Position numbers and translations under genes: made by a program. The notes under the pieces are model-generated. The model was not told where the DNA came from and ran no database searches. It was given only the letters and a program-made list of their open reading frames with translations. This document shows positions 8,434-19,185 of a stretch of 64,000 bases of DNA, in pieces; the first letter of the stretch is position 1, and the number at the start of each line of letters is the position of its first letter. Source of the stretch: Collinsella sp. (GTDB lineage Bacteria; Actinomycetota; Coriobacteriia; Coriobacteriales; Coriobacteriaceae); the NCBI GenBank assembly GCA_019419525.1, contig DXZU01000013.1, positions 1 to 64,000 of the forward strand. The letters run 5' to 3'.

Positions 8434-9423
8434 CTAGCGCTGCGGCTCTGCGGCGCGCACCTGCTCGATGACCTTTTCCATGGTGGTATCGATGCGGTCT
8501 TTCTTGAGCTCACATTCCCAGACGGTGATGGGCGTCCAGCCCATTTGGGTAAGCGCGTCGATGGCAGCGCGGTCGCGCTCGACGTTGCGGCGAAACTTTG
8601 CCTCCCAAAATTCAACATTGCGCTTGGGCTGGCTAGGGTTGCACTTGGGGCAGCGGTGCCAAAAGCAGCCGTTGACGAAGATGGCGATCTTGCGCCCGGG
8701 AAAGGCGATGTCGGGCTTACCGGGAACCTTCCATTCCAAGCGATAACCCGTAAGGCCCGCTGCCCGCAGGCGCTGGCGAACGAGCAGCTCGGGTTTGGTG
8801 TTCGCACGCTTGTTGCCCTTCATGGACTTTTTGATGGCGGCGCGACGGCGGACCAGTTCGCGCTCGTCAGCGGAGAGGTCCGAGGTATCGATGCCGTCGA
8901 GCAGGCCGGGCTTAGGACGCTTCTTGCTGCGGCGCTTAGGTGCGCGCTTGGGTTTGGTGGCGGGCTCGTCGGTCGCGGTGGCCTCGGCGTTGTTGGCAGT
9001 GCCGTTGGCCTCAAGCCGATCTTCCTTCAACTCAATCAGAGCATCGATAAGCCCTTTGTCGGCGGGCATCCACTCAACGGTGGCAAGCGAGGTGCGCGGA
9101 ATCCAGCGGATATCAAGCTGACGGTCATGCTTCTGGGGCTCGCCAGACTCTTTGGCCAGCGAGCAGTAGTAGCACTCCATGGAGAGATGGAAATCGGGGT
9201 AGTCGTACTCAACGGTATAGAAATCACGCAGGTTGGTGACTTTGACCTGCAGCTCTTCCATGAGCTCGCGGCGTACGGCGTCCTCGGGCGTCTCGCCGCG
9301 CATGAGCTTGCCACCGGGGAACTCCCAAAGTCCCTGCATGTCGCCATAGCCGCGCTGCACGGCAAGCAGCTCGTCAGATCCTTCCTTGCGGATGATCCCA
9401 ACGGCAACATGAACAGTCTTCAA
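8434..9423 (-). CDS. NUDIX hydrolase-Vsr endonuclease fusion protein
   Basis: A single 329-residue frame joins two repair activities. Residues 1-130 are a MutT/NudG-like NUDIX hydrolase with an intact box (GGKLMRGETPEDAVRRE then LMEEL), expected to remove damaged or modified nucleotides from the pool. Residues 140-190 are a low-complexity Lys/Arg/Pro/Ala linker. Residues 195-325 are a very-short-patch-repair endonuclease that nicks at T:G mismatches (NTKPELLVR, GKPDIAFP, NGCFWHRCPKC, WECELKK). TTG 9423 is chosen because AGAGGA lies just upstream and the NUDIX fold begins there. The frame open to 10008 runs antisense to the next gene. No cytosine methyltransferase is nearby. Confidence 0.85.
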   Translation of the reverse strand: MKTVHVAVGIIRKEGSDELLAVQRGYGDMQGLWEFPGGKLMRGETPEDAVRRELMEELQVKVTNLRDFYTVEYDYPDFHLSMECYYCSLAKESGEPQKHDRQLDIRWIPRTSLATVEWMPADKGLIDALIELKEDRLEANGTANNAEATATDEPATKPKRAPKRRSKKRPKPGLLDGIDTSDLSADERELVRRRAAIKKSMKGNKRANTKPELLVRQRLRAAGLTGYRLEWKVPGKPDIAFPGRKIAIFVNGCFWHRCPKCNPSQPKRNVEFWEAKFRRNVERDRAAIDALTQMGWTPITVWECELKKDRIDTTMEKVIEQVRAAEPQR

Positions 9424-9571
9424 CAGGAGTCCTCTCTCAATATCAAGACGTGGCAGGCTAGCTACCCGTGCCTTACACAACGGTAAGGCAAGCGTAAGCC
9501 ATATCGATGGTAGCCGACTCGTCTTCTTGCGACTATAGATGCCGTAGACTAATTGCAAGAAAGGACTCGGT

Positions 9572-10357
9572 ATGCAAACCACGCACATGGCGACCCCGGT
9601 ACTGGAGGTCGCGCATCTCGAAAAGGTATATGGAGCGCTGGGCAACGTGACCCGCGCGCTCAACGACGTCAGTTTTACCGTCAACCGCGGCGAATTTGTT
9701 GGCATCATGGGCGCTTCGGGCTCGGGCAAGTCGACGCTGCTCAACTGCGTGTCGACCATCGATAGCGCCACGAGCGGCACCATTCGCATCAACGGGCAGG
9801 ACGTTACGCGCATGAAGCAGGCCAAGCTCTCGCAGTTCCGCCGCGAGGAGCTCGGCTTTATCTTCCAGGACTCCAACCTGCTCGATACGCTCACGGCACG
9901 CGAGAACATCGCCCTGCCGCTCACCATCGCCCGCACAAACTCGGCAGAGATCTCGACCCGCGTGCAGGATGTGGCAGCGCGCCTGTCCATCAGCCAGGTG
10001 CTCGACAAGTATCCCTACCAGATGTCCGGCGGTCAGCAGCAGCGCGTTGCCGCGGCTCGCGCGCTCGTCACCGATCCCACCATGATCATGGCCGACGAGC
10101 CCACCGGCGCCCTCGATTCCAAGAGCGCTCGCCTGCTGCTTGAGAGCCTGGAGGCCCTCAATCGCCGCCTACGCGCCACCGTGCTCATGGTCACGCACGA
10201 CAGCTTTGCCGCCAGCTACACGAGCCGCGTGCTGTTTATTCGCGACGGCAAGATCTTCACCGAGCTGCGCCGCGGCGACACCGACCGTCGCGAGTTCTTC
10301 GACCGCATTATGGAGGTCGTTGCCATGATGGGCGGTGAGGGCTCCGATGCTCTGTAA
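9572..10357 (+). CDS. ABC transporter ATP-binding protein (BceA-like)
   Basis: A 261-residue ATPase of the MacB/BceA type. It has Walker A GASGSGKST near residue 50, signature MSGGQQQRV near 153, Walker B MIMADEPTGALD near 175 and the switch His in VTHD. It follows an AAAGGA site. The downstream permease gene overlaps its stop, so the two form one transporter. Such pairs usually remove or sense cell-wall-active peptides. No two-component system is adjacent here, so the specific role is unknown. Confidence 0.9.
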   Translation: MQTTHMATPVLEVAHLEKVYGALGNVTRALNDVSFTVNRGEFVGIMGASGSGKSTLLNCVSTIDSATSGTIRINGQDVTRMKQAKLSQFRREELGFIFQDSNLLDTLTARENIALPLTIARTNSAEISTRVQDVAARLSISQVLDKYPYQMSGGQQQRVAAARALVTDPTMIMADEPTGALDSKSARLLLESLEALNRRLRATVLMVTHDSFAASYTSRVLFIRDGKIFTELRRGDTDRREFFDRIMEVVAMMGGEGSDAL

Positions 10358-12599
10358 ACTCGCTTGGGGCAACGTCCGCCGCGCCGGCCGCGACTACCTC
10401 GTCTACCTTTTGACGCTCACCCTGGGTGTCACGGTCTTCTATGCCTTTAACACCATCTCGATGCAGGTCGACATCGCCGGAATCGATGAAAAAGGCTTGG
10501 CGCGGGTAATGGGCAGCATGCTCGGCGACCTGACGTACTTTTTGGCCGGTGTCATGGCCTTTTTAATGGTGTATGCCAATAACTTCATCATGAAACGCCG
10601 CAAGAAGGAGTTTGGCCTGTACCAGGTGCTCGGCATGGGGCGCGGGCGCGTCGCCACGATCATGGCGCTCGAGACGGTGATTGTCTCGGTCGGCGCCTTT
10701 GTCGCCGGCATTGTGCTGGGTGTGGGACTCTCCCAGCTCATGACGTTCTTTACGGCCTCGCTCTTTAAGACGCAGATCGCCAATTTCCACTTCTTTTTCT
10801 CGGTGCATGCGTTCAACCTGACCCTTGTCTGCATGCTCGTGATGTTTGTGCTCACGCTACTGCTGAACCTTCGCGCCGTGCGTCGTACCAAACTTATCGA
10901 GCTTATGGGTGCCGAGCGTCGCAACGAGAGCATCAAGACACGCAACCCCTGGATTGCGATTGCCATCTTTGCCGTGGGCGTGGCGCTTGTGGGCGTGGCC
11001 TATTACCGTCTGCTACGTGATGGGTTCCCGCTAACCGCGACGGACAGCAAGCTGCAAGAGGCCATGAACCAGTTTGGTATTACGACCGCTATGGTTACCG
11101 TGGGCACCTTTGCCCTGTTCTGGGGACTCTCAGGCATGCTCATCAAGCTGCTGCAGAGCCTGCGCGGCGTGTATTGGCGCGGCCTCAACATGTTTACCGT
11201 GCGCCAGCTTGCGGCCAAGGTCAACACGGTGTGCTTTTCGATGGGCGTCATCGCGATGCTCCTGTTTTTGGCCATCACCTCGGTGACGTGCGGTATGTCG
11301 ATTGCCAACGTGATGAACGAGAACCTGGAGCGCTATAACCCTGTTGACGTGTCTCAGACGTATGTCTATTACACGCCCGATACGCTTGACTACTACAAAG
11401 AGTACATCAATCCGTCTGAAGCCGATCGCATGGTGCTGGCCGATACAACGGTCGATTTGTACCCCGCATGGCACGGCGATCCATGGCACGGCGATCGTAT
11501 CGATTCCGATAACGTTGCGGACGGCATTAAGGGCAAGTCGGCGGACAACAACGACGAGACCAGCAAGAAGGTCAATATCGCCGATATTGCCGGTGAGCAT
11601 GTGCAGATCGATTCGTATCTGAGTTACCCGGTTGGCGGCTCGAATCCTTCGGTGACCCCAAGTGAGATGTGCAAGATCATGGGCGAAAAGCTTCCCAAGG
11701 CGTTCGGGGGTAGCAATGCCGATGCGATGGGTCTGTTTGTGACGCCGGCGAGCCAGTACAACAAACTGCGCCAGATGATGGGCGAGGAGCCGGTGCACAT
11801 CGGTCACGACCAGTATCTGCTCACGTGTGATATGGGCGGCGAGCTGGTCGACCTGTACACCAAATACATGGCCGGCGGCCATACCCTCACCTTGGGCGGG
11901 CATACACTCAAGCCCGCAGCCGATAAGTCGGACGAAGATACGGCGGCCATCGCCAACTCGGCGATGGGCAGTAATCCGGGTACCGTCGTCGTTGCCGACG
12001 AGCTGTTGTCCCAACTTAATCTGCAGCCGTATTCCAGTAGCCTGCTCGTTAACTACAAACAGGGGATGGATACGACCGAGGCAGACGAGAGTATTAAATG
12101 CACTGTGCTCGACAATCTGCTCGTTGACGGCAAGGAGCCGGGGTCGTGGGGAACCTTCATCACACGCTCCGAGATGTACGTGCAAGCAGCGCAAATGAAC
12201 GGTCTTATTAGCTACCTAGCCATCTACATCGGCTTTGTATTGGTCGTTGCATGCGCGGCGATTCTGTCGATCCAGCAACTCTCCAACGTGGCCGACGGCA
12301 GCCGCAGCTATCGTGTGCTGGCACAGATCGGCTGCGACGACCGCCAGATTCGCCATTCGGTGATGGCGCAGCAAGCGGTATTCTTCCTGTTCCCGCTGGC
12401 AGTGGGCCTGGCACACTCCTTTGTGGCACTTAAGGTGATCATCGAGCTGGTGAGCATTTTCGGAAATATGAGCATCGGCGGCACCGTGGCCCTCACCTGT
12501 GCAATCTTCCTGGCAGCCTATGGTGGCTACTTCCTGGTGACCTATCTCATGAGCACCGGCATGGTACAAGCTGCCATCGCCACCCGTTACAGCGAGTAA
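10347..12599 (+). CDS. FtsX-like ABC permease (BceB-like)
   Basis: A membrane partner of the preceding ATPase with 750 residues. About ten membrane segments include an N-terminal one (YLVYLLTLTLGVTVFYAF), clusters near residues 55-190 and 200-320, and three near the C-terminus. A large extracytoplasmic region (about residues 330-615) separates the last two clusters, as in BceB peptide-resistance permeases. ATG 10347 overlaps the ATPase stop by 11 nt and is preceded by GGTGAGG. GTG 10335 is an alternative start. Confidence 0.87.
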   Translation: MLCKLAWGNVRRAGRDYLVYLLTLTLGVTVFYAFNTISMQVDIAGIDEKGLARVMGSMLGDLTYFLAGVMAFLMVYANNFIMKRRKKEFGLYQVLGMGRGRVATIMALETVIVSVGAFVAGIVLGVGLSQLMTFFTASLFKTQIANFHFFFSVHAFNLTLVCMLVMFVLTLLLNLRAVRRTKLIELMGAERRNESIKTRNPWIAIAIFAVGVALVGVAYYRLLRDGFPLTATDSKLQEAMNQFGITTAMVTVGTFALFWGLSGMLIKLLQSLRGVYWRGLNMFTVRQLAAKVNTVCFSMGVIAMLLFLAITSVTCGMSIANVMNENLERYNPVDVSQTYVYYTPDTLDYYKEYINPSEADRMVLADTTVDLYPAWHGDPWHGDRIDSDNVADGIKGKSADNNDETSKKVNIADIAGEHVQIDSYLSYPVGGSNPSVTPSEMCKIMGEKLPKAFGGSNADAMGLFVTPASQYNKLRQMMGEEPVHIGHDQYLLTCDMGGELVDLYTKYMAGGHTLTLGGHTLKPAADKSDEDTAAIANSAMGSNPGTVVVADELLSQLNLQPYSSSLLVNYKQGMDTTEADESIKCTVLDNLLVDGKEPGSWGTFITRSEMYVQAAQMNGLISYLAIYIGFVLVVACAAILSIQQLSNVADGSRSYRVLAQIGCDDRQIRHSVMAQQAVFFLFPLAVGLAHSFVALKVIIELVSIFGNMSIGGTVALTCAIFLAAYGGYFLVTYLMSTGMVQAAIATRYSE

Positions 12600-12636
12600 C
12601 AAGCGGGCAAAATCGTCGCAAAATCAGAGGCGTATG

Positions 12637-12676
12637 ACCGCCGCGAAGGGACCAGGGACCCTTTCGCGGCGGTTTT
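12637..12676 (+). terminator. Intrinsic terminator after the BceAB-like operon
   Basis: A GC-rich hairpin (ACCGCCGCGAAGGG with CCCTTTCGCGGCGGT) has a short loop and is followed by TTTTT. A similar hairpin occurs at 12838-12871. Confidence 0.8.
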
Positions 12677-12701
12677 TGCCAATCTGGTGCGTCTCAGATA
12701 C

Positions 12702-12820
12702 AAGTGAGTAGACTTTTTTGAACCTGCCGAGCACATTGCGACAAATGATCGATGAAACCGCAGGTCAGAGCTGTGGCGTTTTAGGGCGTGCTTGGCCTTC
12801 TGCAAAAAGCCTACTCACTT
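12702..12820. repeat. Palindromic element with AAGTGAGTAG arms
   Basis: Arms 12702-12718 and 12804-12820 pair at 16 of 17 positions (AAGTGAGTAGACTTTTT). The interior contains the exact 19-mer ATGAAACCGCAGGTCAGAG shared with 8315-8333, and a related ACCGCAGGT motif occurs inside the element at 48874-49013. The element sits between two similar terminator-like hairpins. No coding content is seen, and it is MITE-like in size and form. Confidence 0.6.
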
Positions 12821-12837
12821 TGTTTTTCTGCTAGAAG

Positions 12838-12871
12838 ACCGCCACGAGGGAAGGCAGCTCCCTTGCGGCGG
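12838..12871. terminator. Terminator-like hairpin
   Basis: ACCGCCACGAGGGA pairs with TCCCTTGCGGCGGT at 12 of 14 positions. It resembles the terminator at 12637-12676. The T-run is weak, so function is uncertain. Confidence 0.45.
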
Positions 12872-12883
12872 TTTGGACGTTTG

Positions 12884-12930
12884 CCCAGATAAAAGCTGCC
12901 CAAATTAACCTGTCCCTTTTTGGTAGGTGG
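12884..12930 (-). repeat. CCTGCCAAAAAGGGACAGG hairpin repeat, copy 1
   Basis: Read on the minus strand it is CCTACCAAAAAGGGACAGG, TTAATTTGGGCAGC, TTTTATCTGGG, one of seven copies in the window. It lies in the intergenic space between the BceAB-like operon and aroG. The second stem strand is partly degraded here. Confidence 0.7.
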
Positions 12931-13061
12931 TTTCAGCTGAACGGCGGGCCGTGCGGCTTGGGTATGCGGGCTCACAATCTGGGGAAACCGAACAGATTGG
13001 GGGGCTTGTATGATCGATTCGAAGGGAAACGTGCGACCCGAGGGCATGTTTGACAGAGTGA

Positions 13062-13168
13062 TAGTCGTTGGGGACGTTCTTAAACGACTAGTCAAACAAG
13101 AATGTCCCCAACGACTACCCAAGGAGTGTCCCAAACTGCCGGTAGAAAAGGAGCGTCCCTAACTGCTA
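13062..13168. repeat. Intergenic palindrome, family TAGTCRTTGGGGACG, copy 2
   Basis: Arms 13062-13080 and 13099-13117 pair at 18 of 19 positions. Two further GGAGYGTCCC units follow (about 13121 and 13150), the last ending CCCTAACTGCTAC as in copy 1. Relative to copy 1 both arms carry TAGTCG instead of TAGTCA, a paired change. Confidence 0.7.
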
Positions 13169-13205
13169 CATCCGGAGCAAGACAACGCCGCGGTTAGAGG
13201 ACGGA

Positions 13206-13352
13206 CAGCGAGCGGGTCGCATTTGAGACAAGGTGACGTGAAACGAAAGGGCGCTGACCTTCTGGTCGCGCCCTTGAAGTTGAACGTCAGATTGTTCAAA
13301 TGCGACCCGCGCAGCGTCGGCCGGTTACGGCGTTTTACCAAACGCCGTAACC
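13206..13352 (-). repeat. Structured 3' element of aroG (GACCAGAAGGTC family)
   Basis: In the aroG direction a perfect 13-bp hairpin (13323-13335 with 13340-13352) touches the stop codon, followed by CGACGCTGC. A nested hairpin comes next: outer stem 13213-13226/13296-13309, middle 13233-13238/13284-13289, inner 13247-13254/13268-13275, capped by GACC-AGAA-GGTC. The same parts in the same order follow the gene at 54657. It may act as a terminator or stabiliser. Confidence 0.75.
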
Positions 13353-14383
13353 TACACCCGCTCCGCGATTTCGTGGATGAGGTAGTCGGTCTTTTCCCAG
13401 CCCAGGCACGGGTCGGTGATCGACTTGCCAAAGACGCCGCCGTCGACCGGCTGATTGCCGTCCTCCAGGTAGGACTCGATCATAAAGCCCTTGACTAGCT
13501 TAGAGATGGACTCATTGCGGCGGCAGCTGTCGAGCACCTCCTTGCAAATACGATACTGCTCCAGCGGACGTTTGCCCGAGTTGTCGTGGTTGCAGTCGAT
13601 GACCGCTGCCGGGTTGGCATAGCCGGCATGCTCGGTATAGCGCTCGGCCAGGCGCTCCAGGTGCTCGTAGTGGTAATTGGGGTAGGTACGACCGTCGAGA
13701 CCGATGTAGCCACGCATGACGGCGTGTGCGAGCGGATTGCCGTCGCATTCAACCTCCCAGTTGCGGAAGATAAAGCTCTGATGTGCCTGGGCGGCGTAGA
13801 TGGAGTTGAGCATGACGGTGGTGGAACCGGCGGTGGGGTTCTTCATGCCCACAGGCACCGAAATGCCGCTCGATACTAAGCGATGCTCCTGGTTTTCGAC
13901 CGAGCGGGCGCCTACGGCGACGTAGCTCAGCAGGTCGACGAGGTACTGGTAGTTGGACGGGTAGAGCATCTCGTCGGCGGTAAAGAAACCGGTCTCCTCG
14001 ATGACGCGCAGGTGCATGTGGCGAATGGCCTTAACGCCTTCGAGCAGGTCATCGGGCGCCTCGGGGTCGGGGTTGTGCAGCAGACCCTTGTAGCCGGTGC
14101 CTTTGGTGCGCGGCTTGTTGGTGTAGACGCGCGGAATGATGATGAGCTTGTCCTTGACCTCTTCGGCGACCTTGGCCAGCCGGTTCATGTACTCAAGCAC
14201 CGAATCTTCGCGGTCGGCAGAGCACGGGCCGATGATGAGTACCTTGCGCGCGTCCTCGCCGGTAAAGACTTTGGCGACCTCGGCGTCAAATGCCTGCTTT
14301 TTGGCAGTAAGCTCGGCGGAAAGCGGCATCTCCTCGCGGATCTCCATGGGGATCGGCAGCCTGCGTTTGAAATCCATGGCCAT
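13352..14383 (-). CDS. aroG: 3-deoxy-7-phosphoheptulonate synthase (AroG-type)
   Basis: The first step of the shikimate pathway: phosphoenolpyruvate and erythrose-4-phosphate condense to DAHP, metal-dependent and cytoplasmic. Class I motifs seen are IIGPCSADRED (PEP/metal region) near residue 56, RVYTNKPRTKGTGYKGLL near 93, VGMKNPTAGS near 185, and CNHDNSGKRP near 265. ATG 14383 follows GAGGAGG at 5-6 nt, giving 343 residues, the usual size. The longer frame to 14602 runs through repeat sequence and is not credible. It is a single-gene unit, and its allosteric inhibitor cannot be told from sequence alone. Confidence 0.92.
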   Translation of the reverse strand: MAMDFKRRLPIPMEIREEMPLSAELTAKKQAFDAEVAKVFTGEDARKVLIIGPCSADREDSVLEYMNRLAKVAEEVKDKLIIIPRVYTNKPRTKGTGYKGLLHNPDPEAPDDLLEGVKAIRHMHLRVIEETGFFTADEMLYPSNYQYLVDLLSYVAVGARSVENQEHRLVSSGISVPVGMKNPTAGSTTVMLNSIYAAQAHQSFIFRNWEVECDGNPLAHAVMRGYIGLDGRTYPNYHYEHLERLAERYTEHAGYANPAAVIDCNHDNSGKRPLEQYRICKEVLDSCRRNESISKLVKGFMIESYLEDGNQPVDGGVFGKSITDPCLGWEKTDYLIHEIAERV

Positions 14384-14482
14384 GCGGGGCCTCCTCAATC
14401 TATAGAAAGAACAATAAGCGTATTGTCGAGTGTTCGGCATTATCCGCTGTCGCACGCTAAAGTGCAAGCCCTTGTCACCCCG

Positions 14483-14529
14483 AAACCTGCCAAAAAGGGA
14501 CAGGTTTATTTTGGTCGGTTTTATCTGGG
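14483..14529 (+). repeat. CCTGCCAAAAAGGGACAGG hairpin repeat, copy 2
   Basis: AAACCTGCCAAAAAGGGACAG, then GTTTATTTTGGTCGGTTTTATCTGGG. One base of the distal arm differs (TCGG for CAGG). It lies upstream of aroG, pointing away from it. Confidence 0.7.
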
Positions 14530-14603
14530 GAAATGTCGGCACTCGCCGGAAGGGGAGGACTGGCGTACGGCACGCTGGAGCAAGTTGGATCTTCTGCGGC
14601 ATA

Positions 14604-14840
14604 CCCCGTGGACAAAAAATGGCAAATATGAGTACTGTTGCTAGCTTAGTATCATATCGACCTTACAAGATAATAGACACAACAGTAAATATGTTCATTA
14701 ACGTTGGCACACAGAAGCATGCTACCGGGCGTTTTGATCAATTTGAAGGCATGTCTAGGCCGCAAAGACGTCGTTTGGGCAGTTTTGGCTGTTACTAAAA
14801 AGATGACAGTACTCATATTTGCCATTTTTTGCCCACGGGG
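14604..14840. mobile_element. MITE-like element with 36-bp terminal inverted repeats
   Basis: Arms 14604-14639 and 14805-14840 match at 34 of 36 positions (core GGCAAATATGAGTACTGT). They flank about 165 bp of AT-rich sequence that contrasts with the surroundings and has no gene. The size, long terminal inverted repeats and lack of coding capacity suggest a non-autonomous transposable element. No clear target-site duplication was recognised, so a long regulatory hairpin is the alternative. Confidence 0.55.
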
Positions 14841-14901
14841 CCTTGAGGGAGAGCGTCAATCAGGCCCCAGGGGAGGCGTTTCGAGACCCAAAGGACACAA
14901 A

Positions 14902-14931
14902 ACGGGGGCGCAGTTCATTCTGCGCCCCCGT
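14902..14931 (-). terminator. Terminator of the ABC exporter operon
   Basis: A perfect 12-bp stem (ACGGGGGCGCAG with CTGCGCCCCCGT, loop TTCATT) is followed on the minus strand by TTTT. A T-run also exists on the plus strand, so it is bidirectional. Confidence 0.85.
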
Positions 14932-14962
14932 TTTTGGGCATTGCGGTTGTTTGCCGCCGGTT

Positions 14963-16818
<1,856 letters not shown>

Positions 16819-16819
<1 letters not shown>

Positions 16820-19185
16820 TAGCGCTCGCCTCCTTCCGTGACGGCTGCAATTTCTTCTTGGGTAAGCCCCAGCTCCTCGGCGGAAAGCTGCGACTGTGCG
16901 ATCTCCAGGTACGCCGGGCAGCTGCGCAGCAGCTCCTCGTGCGTACCGGTGCCCACCACGTGGCCGTCGTCGAGCACGATGATCTGGTCGGCGTGCATGA
17001 TGGTCGCGATGCGCTGGGCCACGACCACGAGCGCGGCGTCGGTGACGTTTTTGGCCAGCTCTTCGCGCAGGCGCGCGTCGGTCTTGTAGTCGAGGGCGCT
17101 AAACGAATCATCGAACACCACGACCTCGGGCTTTTTGGCCAACGCGCGGGCGATGGCCAGACGCTGGCGCTGACCGCCCGAGACATTGGAGCCGCCCTGG
17201 CTAATGGGGGAGTCGTATCCGTCCTCGCGCTCGGCGATAAAGTCCTCCGCCTGGGCGACGTGTGCTGCCTGGCGCATATCCTCGTCACTCACCATGTCGC
17301 CGGCAAACTTGAGGTTGCTCTCGACGGTACCCGAGAACAGACGACCCTGCTGCGGAATATAACCGATGCGGCGGCGCAGCTCAGAGAGGGTCATGTCGCG
17401 CACGTCGATGCCGTCGAGCGAAATGCTGCCGCCCGTGACGTCGTACAGGCGCGGAATCAACTGTACAAGCGTGGACTTGCCCGAGCCCGTGGAACCAATG
17501 ATGCCGAGCATCTGGCCGGCGTGCGTGGTGAAGTTTACGCCGCTAATGACGTCGGCGCGGGCATCGGGATACTGGAAGCTCACGTCACGGAAGGTGAGCT
17601 CACCGCGCGGCGCGCTGGCAGCAGGCAATTTGGGTGAGACAGGGTCGTTGATGCTCGTGGGACAGGTGATGACCTCTTCCACGCGCTCGGCTGCGACCTC
17701 GGCGCGGGGCAGGATGACCGAAACCATGGTGAGGATCATAAACGCCATGACGATCTGCATGGTGTAGGAGATGAACGCCATCATGTTGCCGACCTGCATC
17801 ACGCCGTCGGACACGCCCTGCGCGCCAAACCAGACGATAAGCACAGTGACGCAGTTCATGACGAGCATCATGAGCGGCATCATAAAGCTCATGGCTCGGT
17901 TGGTGTAGAGCTGCGTGGTCATCAGGTCGAGCGAAGCCTTGTCAAAACGCTCGAGCTCATGCTCCTCGCGCTTGAACGAGCGGATAGGCATAAGGCCGTC
18001 GAGCAGCTCGCGGGCGGTAAGGTTCACGCGGTCCACGTAACTTTGCATCTTTTTGAACTTGGGCATGGTGAGGCCCATGAGCACGCCGACGACGGCCGAG
18101 ACCGCGATGATGGCAACGGCGATGGTCCACTCCAGGCCGGTATGGTTGGCCAGGACGCGCATGACGGCGACGATGCCCATGACGGGGGCCATCAGACACA
18201 TGCGGATAAACAGGGTTGCGGCCATCTGGATCTGCTGAATGTCATTGGTGCAGCGGGTGATGAGCGAGGCCTGGCTAAACTTGCCCACCTCGGCCGGCGA
18301 GAAGTGCATAACCTTGTTGAAGGTCTCGCGGCGCAGGTCGCGGGCGATGGAGCAGGCAGTGCGCGAAGCAACGGCACCGGTCAGGATGGTGGCGACCAGC
18401 GACACCAGACACAGCCCAAACATCGTGGTCGCCATGCGGCCCAGGTAGGCGTTCTGCACGTCGGCGGGGTCGATGCCCTGTGCCTTGTACTCGTCCTGCA
18501 CATAGCTCACGGCGCGTTGGGTCACGATGGAGCCCGACATGGAGCCCATTTTGTCCGCCATATCGTTGGCGCCCTCGACGAGCTTGCCCTGGTCGATTAG
18601 GCCGCCTTCAACGCCTAGACGCAGACCCTTCATGGTGATCTTACCGCCGTCGGCGTCGATCTGCTTTTGCATATTCTGCGCCGCTGCGGCCTTCTGCTGC
18701 ATCTCGGCGAGCTGCTCGGGCGTCATCGCTGCCATTTGCTCGGGCGTGGGCATGGCCTGGGCAGCGTTGTTGTCTTTCTCGCTGGACGAGCCCATCATGT
18801 CGCCCATGGAGTTGGCGTCAATGCCCTGGTTGAGCGAAAGGACGACAGTTTCGGGCAGGCTCATAATGTCGGCAATCTTGCCTCCATCGGCACGCTCTTC
18901 CTCGGTACCCTTATACGTTCGAATGCCATTTTTGTCAGCCTTGCTAAACACGGCCTCCACAGCTTTGGCGTCCTTGGTGCTCATAAAGAGTTCAAGGTCG
19001 TCGAGCGATTCGGCGCGAATGGTGTCGGGCACGGGCGAGGTGATGCCGCCTTGCTGCACGCCCACGTCGACGATGTCGCTCATATAGGTAGGCAGTGCCA
19101 GATCGGCGTTGCAGCTGATTACGATAAGTACGATAGCTGCGAACAGTGCCAGGACATGCTTTTTAAAGAGCTTGAGAATCCTCAC
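16819..19185 (-). CDS. ABC exporter, fused permease-ATPase, subunit A with large extracytoplasmic insert
   Basis: A 788-residue half-transporter. After a first membrane segment at residues 12-32 there is an insertion of about 200 residues, outside the membrane by topology. It includes a Met/Gln/Ala-rich stretch near residues 145-175 (MAAMTPEQLAEMQQKAAAA). Membrane segment 2 follows near 255. The ATPase domain has Walker A GSTGSGKST near 573 and signature VSGGQRQRL near 680. It overlaps MarR upstream (ATGA) and the partner downstream. Insertions of this kind are known in some gut-anaerobe heterodimeric exporters. The substrate is unknown. Confidence 0.88.

Noticed and set aside
9424..10008. 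N-terminal extension of the NUDIX-Vsr frame
   Set aside because: The added 195 codons run antisense through the ABC ATPase gene and are low-complexity. A TTG with a good ribosome-binding site at 9423 begins the NUDIX fold.
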